Assembly: GCA_029953675.1 (NCBI GenBank)
Contig: JAMWBK010000010.1
Coordinates: 62,001-126,000 of the forward strand
Origin: Rhodosorus marinus
Taxonomy: Eukaryota; Rhodophyta; Stylonematophyceae; Stylonematales; Stylonemataceae
Direction of reading: 5' to 3'
DNA length: 64,000 nt
Shown: positions 1 to 9,411 of the stretch, one piece after another
How the letters are laid out: the number at the start of each line of letters is the position of its first letter
Numbering within the stretch: position 1 is the first letter of the stretch
The notes under the pieces: model-generated
The model's database searches: none
Told to the model about the DNA's origin: nothing
Seen by the model: the letters and a program-made list of their open reading frames with translations, nothing else
Program-made: the position numbers and the translations under genes

Positions 1-1555
1 TCGGTCCGTCTCGCCAATCAACATCGACGAAATACCTCTCTGCTTTCAATGACTCCTCGCGAAGTGTTGTTCTCGAGACAAATGCAAGCTTAGCATGTGG
101 GTCCTCAGGTTCTTCCTCGATTTCCTTCGTCATACAGCGCGCCGTGGTTAGGGTCCTTCGCCGAAGGCATTGAAGCCAAAAAAAAAGAAGCAAAATGGGG
201 TGGAGTCAGATCGGCTTACAGAGTCTTCATCCATGGTTGTTTGAGATCTATTCCAATCATCCACAGCGTCCAGTTCCATTGTCGAAACTTCCGGCTCAAG
301 TGAAGTTTCCATTCCATGGTTCGACTCGCCATTGGTCCCCCCGTCGGTTGTCACTTCCCCTCCTTTTTCTTCTGCAAGCACAATAACCTCTTCACTTTCG
401 TCATCTAAGTTGACTACAGGTTCAAGATAGTTGGCTGTCGGGGAAGTCTCGTTGTCGGAAATTTCCAAAACATCCAGCACTCTATTCAGGCTAGAACCCT
501 TCCGTTCTGAGGAGGGTCTGGCGGCAAAGGCCGGAGAGCAAGAAGACGCTGTTAATGGTCGTGGGCAACATCGTAATACTCGTCAACAGTTTTCTACCTA
601 GTGCAGTATTACATGACGAGCATTGACGACCAAGCTGCGCGTTTCACCTCCAGTAGCCGCTCAAGTATAGCCCAAACGATGGTGCCTGTTTGCTAAGAAG
701 CAGGGTATTTCGGCAGTTTCCTAGAAATACTCTCCCACTTAACATACTGGTGCCTTCACTGCAACATTATCATGTGCGTTGGTTTGTCGAGGACTTGGAA
801 GCCTGGCATAGAAACGCTCGTGCAACTACGGGCTAACCTAAAGCAGAAATTTTCTACTAAAAACAAAAGGAAAAGCCAAGAGGCATGCTGGAATTATCTA
901 ACCTCGATTCTACGCCAGTTTCTGCATTGCCACCAACCGCCCGTTGCTGCGGCAAAGGAGTGAACTCCGTTTTCCAGGTCTCCTGCAGTCGGTGATCGTG
1001 CTCATTCTGCGAAGCAGCAGATCGCAGCCCTTGGGGTTCCCGCGGACAGCTCTTATCCGGTGCAACCTCCTCCGCCCTTCCTATATCCTGACATAAGACG
1101 AAGTTGCCGTGAGCGCTCCGGCGCTCGAACCTAACCCCAGTGCTTCATCACCGCTCCACTACCTACCTGAGCTGTACGCTTTCGAGACTGGATTGGAGGC
1201 TTAGGACCAGCCGTAGACTTCAAATCTACGAAACCATCCGATACCAAACGCTGAACAACCCCAAAAGCTGCGATCTCTTTAGCCATTTTCTTCGACGCCG
1301 AGCTTCCTGCGCCCGTACATATTACTGGGCTAGCCTTTGGCATAGTAACCTGGCAAACATAGTCTCCATCCCCTCCAGAACGAAAAGTGTAGCTTGAGTT
1401 ACAGAGAAATCGATCAGGTTATTAGCAATGAAAATTTTCTAGATATGGGTGGGCGTGCACTGCAATCACCTTGGTGGCCTACCAGCACAATGCCTGAGGC
1501 AGTAGTCCATCAGCACACGCGTACACTGCTCAACACCGGCGACGTCAGTATCCAT
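1..1555 (-). CDS. dsRNA-binding-domain protein, 5' part (truncated by window edge)
   Basis: Modelled exons on the minus strand are 1555-1470, 1392-1167, 1087-903, 490-220 and 88-1; reading phase is continuous and the gene runs off the left edge. The first in-frame ATG is at 1555. Residues about 15-75 form a double-stranded RNA-binding domain: a PPSYTF start, a GDYVCQV strand, then a TGAGSSASKKMAKEIAA helix with the typical G-x-S-K-K-x-A-K pattern. The spacing after the start codon resembles the first dsRBD of RNA helicase A (DHX9), but no helicase motif lies in the window, so that identity is only a possibility. The remainder is acidic and low-complexity (LDDESEEVIVLAEEK). The 412-nt gap between exons 3 and 4 is long for this genome and may hide another exon. 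Upstream sequence is A/C-rich on the plus strand, as at other minus-strand starts here. Confidence 0.6.
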
Positions 1556-3212
1556 CGTTGAAACCAGCGCTCGTGCGGAATTCCCATCTAAGGAATAGCA
1601 AGTAGACCAAATCAAAATCAAAATCCCGCTGCGATACCTACCCAGCAACAACTCATCCGATTCGCATCAGCTTGATGACGTCGGAATCAAACTACGGTGA
1701 ACATGGCAAGTCATAACTTAGTTCCCTACCACGAACGCTTCAGCTCACCTAAACATATCTCAGCAAATCGCAGGCCCCAATACAGGTCTTGAACCTCCCC
1801 AAAATCGAAATATATTTCTCTAGATTAAATAGACAGCAGATTAGGCCAGTTTCCAAGGCTTACAGTGTTTAGCGGTTTCGCCCTTTTTCTTCGATTAATC
1901 AGCACGAGCTCAAATTCCCGGTGACTCCTACTCGGAGCTCAGAGCTCGCATTTTGCTCCGTTTTACCACCTTAAATGGCTTATGAAGAGTTTTGACTTTT
2001 GTCTGGCGGGCAGGGTCAACGGATTGGCTGCGTCAAGTTTGCTTTCGGATTGGTCAAGTCCCTGCTTCTAGAGCTTCTACCTGGTCGTGCGTTTGACTTC
2101 TCCCAACTACGTAGTGGTTGTCTTTTTTGCCCCCTCGTGTTTTTTTTTCTCTAGTCTCCGAATAAACGCATTCGCTTAGCTAGCGGCGGCTTCAGTATCG
2201 AGATAGCTATGGATGCCCTCGAAGCTTCGGATGGCAACTCAATATGATCGGCCCAAAAATACCCTGCGCAAAATGCAAAACTTTGGATGGTGTTTTGGTA
2301 AAGGCACACTAGCTTGGCGGCTGCCTTAATGATTAGCCTCGAACTCGGCCCTGGATTAGCTGATATCCAATCTAAAAAAATCCTTGGGCACAATCAACGC
2401 AGCCCTCCACGAATCGTGTAAAACTACTGCGGCCTTGTCCGCTGTTAGCAATAACTCGGTGCCAAGCCCCAACTACCAGCTGGAGGTTATGCAAACTCCG
2501 TCTCTGAAGCCAAATTCTGCTACTAGCAAGGCAGTTCCTTTCACTCGAGCGAGCTAAGAATGGCCCTGACCTAAATGGTTTTGCCAGCAGGTCAAAACCA
2601 AAGATGTCCGAGACAAACCAGCGGTTGCCGAGAAAGCTGAGAAAACTAAGCCATGTGACTGGTAGTAGCTACGTGACCACCAACGTCCTTAAGAGCTTTC
2701 CGACTGCTGTATGCACCTATAGCGGTCCACGTCTCCGGCATCGTTTGTTCGGAAGGAAGTGGAGTCCCACCTATCGTTGGCCAGAAAACGGCGAAAGCGA
2801 ATATTCTTAACAGCATTTAAGAAAAGCTGGACGATGGACGCGATGAAGATGTGCCCAACACGAAAGCCTGACGATTCTAATCCGTGCCGAGGTACCACTC
2901 CAAAGAAAAGCTTCTTCGCGTATGTCCCGAAAGGACCAATATCTAGTTTATATGCACATTGGTGGTTTATGAAAATCCGCTGTGATCAGACTTTCCGATG
3001 GTGAGCGGCGGGTATCTGCGGAAGACCCGACGGAACAACCGCACTTCTAGAACATAGAGATGAGAATATACTACAGTCATGCTATCTATGATCTAGCGCT
3101 AACAAGATACAAGGAACAGATGCCCTACATTCATAATAATCATTGTCTAAAGACATTTGGCGCAAAGCGAGTCTGGGCAAAATGAGGTCCGCTCCGTAGA
3201 AAACACTATCCA
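1556..3212. other. Intergenic, no supported gene
   Basis: The region lies between the start of the dsRBD gene and the 3' end of the carrier gene. Short open frames occur on both strands, the longest about 80 codons, but none shows a recognisable domain or a convincing splice structure. No RNA gene or repeat was seen. Confidence 0.5.
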
Positions 3213-4276
3213 CTATCCTCGGGCAACAAAACCTCGAGATTTGCCCATCAACGTCTCATAAACAAAAGCGCCAAATGCAAACGCCATCGTAACGCGCGCT
3301 GTACCCCAGCCGATACCAAGGCTCCTCTGTGCAAAGCGGAATCGGTCCAACTTTGTAGGTTGCTCCAAAGTCTTCCTGGCTAGGCTAAACGTGAGTAGAA
3401 TCGATCAAGTTTAGAGTACTGGTGACTGAGGACAGCAGGAATACTGGCTATGCGAATTGAGCGTGACATTGAATAGTAGAACTTGAAGCTTAGCTTACAT
3501 CCTCCATGTATCCATGATACTTGGCACAACAAGACGCGCTGAAGCGTACTGAACGTTCCTCGCGTAGTTGAAAGGTGCGGATATAAAAGTCGCCAACACT
3601 GCAGACGTTAGATCGTGCTTCAAATGATCTAGTTTACCCCCCGGAAATCGTCGGCGGAGGTAGTGTCTCATGGACGTATAAGCCGCGCCGAATGCGACGT
3701 CTCGGAGGACCGTTGAGCCTACACCACGGAAGAAGGACCCGCATCCGTGCAACCGGTAAAGCTCGGACGCAGTTCCCCAGAAGGTGTCCTTGTTAGCCCT
3801 GCGGACAAGCGCAGAAAACGGCTTCCGTTTAGTATGCTGTCACCCTCACCGAAAACGGGAATGAGAGTTGCAGTTTATGTATAGCCAACGTACGTCCACA
3901 TGTTGTACTTGATTACGGACAGAGGGTTGAGGAGGAGCCCGTTGACGGCCCCGGCGCATTTCCCCACAAATACGTCCCTCAGGGCCTGAGAAATTTGGAA
4001 TCTTGCGAATAGCTTCTTAAATATATCCTCCAGCGGAAAGTAGATCCCACCCTGCAAGGACCTCTGGAAAAAAGCCTGCGAAAAGCCTTGAAAGGGACTC
4101 CGCCAGTTGTCGAGGTGCCAAAACTGCCTGTTCTGAGTGATGCTCAGGAAAAGCGCCCGATCGAAAGGGTTAAAGGCTGCGGCCTGAACCGCTCCCGCCA
4201 CCAATCCAGAGATTGCTCGTCCATCAAGTGGTAAACATACCGCAAAAGTGACGCGCCTCATCCCCTCCTCCCCCAT
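3213..4276 (-). CDS. Mitochondrial carrier family (SLC25-like) protein
   Basis: Three exons, 4276-3894, 3798-3499 and 3384-3213, join in phase to give 284 aa, the usual length for a mitochondrial carrier. Three repeats can be seen. The first has NPFDRALFLSITQNR, the second has NPLSVIKYNMW after a GKCAGAVNGLL helix, and the third has APFNYARNVQYA. These correspond to the P-x-[DE]-x-x-[KR] signatures that close the transport cavity, but the second and third have lost the acidic residue (S and N instead). An SGLVAGAVQAAAF helix opens repeat 1. The protein should sit in the inner mitochondrial membrane or another organelle membrane; its substrate cannot be read from the sequence. The ATG at 4276 was chosen; the next in-frame ATG is at 4261. 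Both introns (95 and 114 nt) have GT-AG borders. The upstream tract at 4290-4560 has the composition seen at other promoters here. Confidence 0.85.
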
Positions 4277-4289
4277 CGCGAATTCACAC

Positions 4290-4560
4290 AAAGCCGAGAC
4301 ACGAAAGGCTCAACAAGATACAAGGAATCACAAAAAAAAGACCTCCGTGGACGTCACTATAGAACAAGGAGAAACCCCAAGCACAGAAACTATTCACTCC
4401 CCCGACTCTACCGAAAAACACCCCATCGCACTCACTACCAACAAGAAAAGGAAAACCCAAACTCTCCAAATTCTCAAGACTCAATCTACTCTTTCGACAC
4501 GAACCACTCCACCCTACACCTCCTCCACCAACCCTTCCCGACCCTACCAATCCCCCTCTA
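4290..4560 (-). promoter_or_regulatory. Strand-skewed promoter-proximal tract of the carrier gene
   Basis: On the plus strand this tract is rich in A and C and very poor in G: I count 12 G in the 180 bases 4381-4560. On the sense (minus) strand of the carrier it is therefore T/G-rich. The same pattern is seen upstream of many other genes in the window. It probably covers the 5' UTR and core promoter. No TATA box was assigned. Confidence 0.45.
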
Positions 4561-5790
4561 AAAGCTGAACATAGAATACAAAGTTATCCGATACTCCCAA
4601 ACTCCGGTTTTACCCTGAAGCCGTCAATCCACTCCTATATAAACGACCACGCCAAAAAAGAAAAACTATCTCGTAACCCCCACCCGAATTCATTCATACC
4701 TGATTGCATTGATACCGAAAACCTCGATCACGGCCCCACCTAATCCTAGCTCCCCCCACACACCCACCACCACAGCCCCGACCCATGCGACCACCCACGT
4801 GTTTTCCAACGAGATGCAAATGGAGGCGTATCCGTTTTGCCTGTTTAAACAGTGTTTTGTTAACAAGCAAAGTCGATGCTCCAATAAAATCCTTCTAAAT
4901 TTGTCACAGATTATCAGGGAGGTGTATCTACAATCAAAGAACTAATCAAAAAAATAAACTGCAATTTTATTGGAGGAGGAGTTTTCCACGCAAGAATAAA
5001 TTGGAAAATTGTTTTGAGGGGGGATGTTGTTCATGGGGATGGCGAAGGGCGTGGTGTTTGTGAGTGGGGAAATTCTGGGACTGATGAGGATGTTGGGAAC
5101 ATGAAAGTCGTTTGTGAACTGAAGAAGATTCTGAGGGATACGGGACGGAATGGACGGATATGGGATTCTCTCTTCGGACTCATGGAAGACAGTCGTTCGC
5201 GCGCGGCATGATGGAAGTGCCGAGATGGTGGCCGACGCAACAGAGTAGTTTTGGACACAGGCTTCGCTGGGGAGAATCTGATGAGACTGGGATTTCTGGG
5301 TTTCCTGAGACCGGGATCGAGGAAAAGCGAGAATCTGATCTGGGTGCGCAGGGGAGCCTCCCAATACAACGTAGAGGTCTCGTTTTTTGGTAGTATTGTA
5401 CTCTCGGAACGAGCGTCACAGTCATTTCCGACTCCATTTATAGCTGGAGGGAGTGCACGCCAATTGAGAACCGCATAAGGAGGGGGGGCGGAAGGGGTGA
5501 GGCCAAATTCCTGACAGGTTCTACCGAGCAGAAAACTCGATTTGTTTGGTCAGTGCATCACGAAGATCGTCTTTGCTCGCATCGAAATTGCCCTGAGTTG
5601 CAAGTTCTTGAACCCGTCGAATGAATCAGGAGCTTCTTTCAACTGGTGCTATAGATGAACCCTGAATGGTGAAAAGTCAAAGCAATCCATCATAAGGATA
5701 CTCGTCTTAAGGCGCGTTCGCCGTTCTGCGCCTTCCTTCAGATAGATCTCGGGGTATTCTTATAGGCCATGCGACGAGGTTTCTCGATAC

Positions 5791-5841
5791 TTGCTTCGCT
5801 CAGGGGTACGCGGAAGGCTTCGGCGTCTCGACTGTTGACGT
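5791..5841 (+). repeat. 51-bp direct repeat, copy 1
   Basis: The segment begins TTGCTTCGCTCAGGGG and matches 6235-6285 at 49 of 51 positions. The copies are in the same orientation, 393 bp apart. No coding role is evident. Confidence 0.85.
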
Positions 5842-6093
5842 AATGAGTACATGCCAGCGTGTCCAAACGATGTACCTTCTACTCACTGATTGTCCACCGT
5901 CCTGGATTTGAGCTTGACTATGACTCGTTCAGTGCGGATACCTTCGCTTCTTTTCTCGAAAAACCTCAGACAATTTTTAGCCTGATCCTAGGGTTCGCGA
6001 ACGCACGTCTGCTCTGCCTTGCTAGCCCCGTGCACGCTTTATGCCATAGATATGCGCAGGCTACAACTGACCGAGCAAATCGCAAATGACTTG

Positions 6094-6125
6094 GAGACCC
6101 ATCGAAGCTGAGACCCATCGAAGCT
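6094..6125 (+). repeat. Tandem duplication of a 16-bp unit
   Basis: Two perfect adjacent copies of GAGACCCATCGAAGCT lie between the two 51-bp repeat copies. This looks like a recent slippage or repair duplication. Confidence 0.85.
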
Positions 6126-6234
6126 GTAGCACTTGTGCGTCGGCACTCTAAAAGCACCTTTCAGCAACTGCTTAGTCTAACGGTTAACGGATCCCTCAGA
6201 CTTGCCTGCCAAGTTTTCAATGAAGGCCCTTTAT

Positions 6235-6285
6235 TTGCTTCGCTCAGAGGTACGCGGAAGGCTTCGGCGTCTCGACGGTTGACGT
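6235..6285 (+). repeat. 51-bp direct repeat, copy 2
   Basis: Second copy of the unit at 5791-5841. It differs at two positions, the A in CAGAGG and the G in GACGGTTG. Confidence 0.85.
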
Positions 6286-6754
6286 CCGAAGATGCTGGCC
6301 AACGCTCAACGCACCGACAGGAAAATGAACCATTCACGGGTTGCGTGCTAGTTGTATCGGTCTCCGTTCCGTCTCCGAAAGAACACAACATCAGCTTCAT
6401 CTCCATGCACTGGTTGAGAAGGTGAAACCCTTATTTTCGAGTTTGCTCAAAGCCCATTGCCCAGTGGCCGGGTCGACAAGATGAACTTCCCATTATCCTC
6501 AGCTAGTGAACTCTTAATGCTACAAGAGCAGGGCACACTAAGTCAAATCGATGCGACTTTGTTCCCTTCGAGTGTAAGAGCGTCTGATTCGTGAGCACCG
6601 GAAAATTTCTGGGAGCACAACAATGAAGATGGTTCTGCATCGGCTCCGGCAAAACACTTCGGTTCTCCAAAGCAAACTCTTAAAAAGGAAGGCTCCGGGG
6701 GGGTCTCACCTACAATGGCATGCTTGCTATTCACGCAACTGCTTGCGAAGCAAC

Positions 6755-6779
6755 CGGCTCGCCAAATGCTGGCGAGCCG
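6755..6779. repeat. Perfect 10-bp inverted repeat (hairpin)
   Basis: CGGCTCGCCA, a 5-base spacer AATGC, and TGGCGAGCCG form a perfect GC-rich 10-bp stem. It sits 3' of the BED/hAT-like gene on that gene's strand. It could be a transcript 3' hairpin or a transposon end structure. Confidence 0.7.
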
Positions 6780-6916
6780 ATCCGCAAGCCAACTCGCAAC
6801 TGCATCCAGCTGGCGCGTCCGGTATTTCTTTCGGCAGTTGTAAACCAGTAAGGCGGGTGTAGATCACCAATACGCACGATAAAAAGTAATTAAGTTAATC
6901 ATCCCCGGCGACTCCG

Positions 6917-7490
6917 CTATTCTTGACTGTCCAAGAGGCCACGGCACAGATCTGCGATTCCCTTCTTATCCGGGAGCTGGAAACCCGGGCACACAATTCT
7001 ATATGAAAAGGGAAAAAACATCTGAGCGTGAGCAGTAGCCGAACGCAGCAACTGGGGAATAGTCCTCACAAGAGTGGCTTGTGGTTATCCATTACTTCTT
7101 GAAAGCGTCATCTTCGACCGCCTTGTACATGATTTTGTTCCGAACAAAAAATATGGCTAGAGCACGACTAAGCTCAGCTTGTCTATCCGGCTGTAGAGAT
7201 TTTGGGGTTGTCTGGAAATGTTCTTCGATCCTCTTCGCCCGTTTTGAAGGCGCTGGTTGTTCCTTCACCATTGACATCGACTGCGACATAAGGGGGACCC
7301 CCCCGTCCGCAATTCTCTTGTGATCTCCCGGGATCATCAACTGCCTATTGTGGCACTGCTCAACATGTTTTCTCATACGTTCCACCTTCCCGTACATTTC
7401 ATGGCCGCATTCGTGACATCGTGCCCTTATCCCAGTTTTTCCATCTATTCGGGAAAAGCTATCCCAAATGGGATCCTTCCTTCTTCCCAT
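6917..7490 (-). CDS. BED-type zinc finger protein, truncated hAT-transposase-like
   Basis: Two exons, 7490-7096 and 6998-6917, join in phase to give 158 aa. Residues 5-50 form a BED zinc finger: DPIWDSFSRID, then CHECGHEMYG with the C-x2-C pair, then MRKHVEQCHN carrying the histidine side. After a basic linker the sequence RALAIFFVRNKIMYKAVEDD joins, across the intron, to KKIVCPGFQLPDKKGIADL. This is the start of the hAT transposase core, where the element normally continues for several hundred residues to the DDE and dimerisation domains. Those domains are absent: the model ends at a TAG at 6917-6919. It may be a decayed hAT element or a domesticated DNA-binding protein. The A/C-rich tract at about 7560-7830 resembles the promoters of ordinary host genes on this strand, which favours expression. 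Confidence 0.65.
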
Positions 7491-9411
7491 ATCCTCCAAA
7501 CCGAAGTTCTTTGATTAATCTCCAAATGTTCCTCTTCTACCAGGAACCCTTAGAGCCCAAGTCGTCTTCTGCTCATACGCGATTAGTTCTACAACTCTCT
7601 TGCAATGCCTCCCCCGCGACCCCCCGAATCCTACTAACGGAAGCAGCAATCCCAGCGACATTCACCCGCATACGCACAATATGCGACATCGGTAAAAAAT
7701 GGTGGGAAACCCATTAGCCAATAATCGTTGAGAACGTCTGAATCATATGAGACCCAATTCCCCTGTTTTCATTCAAATTTTCTTCAATCCCACTAACCCA
7801 CCACCCACACATTGTGTCATTGGACAAAAGTATCTTTCCTTAACCAATAAACAAAGTATATTTCGTGAATATTTTGTTTTTAAAAAATAATCAGGTACTG
7901 ATCAATGAATAGAATTCCACGAAGTGTAAGCGACAATATATAAATATTTGGCAACAATTTGGGGACTGTACTATTTATCGACGGTCGGCGATGAGAGTTG
8001 AACTCTGTTCATGTTATTGCAAGGAGGTGACTTGATGCTGGGTTTGTCCTCCTTTTTTTCAAGCCTCCGTACATAAACAATCCCATGCAAGAAGTGCTTG
8101 CTGTTGAAGTCACGGATGAGCCACTGTTCACAGGGACGACTACTCCTTCAACCTGTTTTCCCCGTCTTCCATAGCGAAGACTTGACCCTTCTATTGCTTA
8201 GGTTGGGTAGGGAATTCGGTATCCCTACCTTGGCCGGAGATATATAGGTGGGGAATATTTTCGCATTTCCCCATCCTAGAGTATAAAAATTTCCCCGAAC
8301 TGGGTAGTGGACTTCCCGATTTGCTCCCCGCCGCCACCCAAAAGCACTCGCCTCACCCTTGTCCATTGCCTGGAATCGGCGACACTGGATAACAATGCCC
8401 AATATTGTGTAGGAGAGGTTTTGACTTTGTGTAAAATTCAGTGATTGGCTAACACGGGACTGTACGAGCATTGATTGGATAAAATAAGAAAGATTAATTT
8501 GTATAGAGTAACATTTTCGGAAGGACGGCTACTAAAATCTCGTCTATTGGCCCTAATAGCGTTATGTATTTTTCTTAGGCTAAAAATATATAATTTTTTC
8601 CTGCTTCTCTGATCCTGCTAGAAGAGCCGTTTCCAAATTCCCCAAATTTCCGCATTTTGAACGAACGTGTTGAGGATCGTTGATGAGTGCTCTGCTGAAG
8701 AAGCAAAGAGTATGTGCCTTAGTTGAAAACTTTCTGAAAATAGAAATCCTGAAAACAGTTCTGTTCTTGATGATGTCGGCCAAGAAACAGAGCTTCAAGA
8801 TCCCCATCCACCTGTCCCGCGCTTCCTAAAACCAGACTCTCCTTTTACAATGTCCAGAATCATCTGTGCTACGATGTGATGAGATGGCGCAACATGGCAG
8901 GACGATGTTCGCCGGAAGAGCAGCAGTTCGGAAGGTTTTTCATTCCAGCGGTGTAGTTTGGGCCATTTCTTTGGTGAGGCATAGTACATTAAAAATGCTA
9001 CAAACCCCTGCCAATTTCAAGCGCCCAGAACGTTACAAAGTACCACCAAGTGGTAGCGGCTTCGCAATACGCTGCGTGAATGAAACATTTGAAGTGAGTG
9101 TCCCCTCATCATGTGATCATGGTCTAGATGGGGTTGGCAGAGGAATTTGAATGCAAACCAAGCAGCCGCTGATTCAGAATCCAAAATCCGTGTTCTGAAG
9201 CGTAATTCAAGGAAGAGAATTTTATGCACCAGGCGTTAAAAGTTTTTGGCTGTCCACACGGGTTCTATTTTCACTATAAAAAATTCCTCGGGGGAATTCG
9301 AATACCCGAAAATGGAGTTGGAGATACACTCATGTAGTACTAGTTTGTCGAGCTGATAATGAACTCTCGGTGATGACTGATGAGAACAACAGACCCTTCT
9401 CAGCAGCTACG
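7491..9411. other. Intergenic, no supported gene
   Basis: The first about 340 bases are A/C-rich on the plus strand (presumed promoter of the BED gene), followed by an AT-rich stretch at about 7840-7980. Short frames on both strands to 9400 have no recognisable domain. The right border is the 3' end of the IleRS gene. Confidence 0.45.

Larger units (their letters stand above)
4561..6916. other. Intergenic, strand skew reversal and repeats, no supported gene
   Basis: Around 4830-4960 the composition switches from A/C-rich to G/T-rich on the plus strand, and the G/T tract continues to about 5480. By analogy with the other loci this predicts a plus-strand transcript starting near 5000-5500. Overlapping frames of 75-140 codons at 4942-5478 show no domain, and no exon chain could be built. 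Further right are a dispersed direct repeat, a 16-bp tandem duplication and a strong hairpin, listed separately. Confidence 0.4.
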
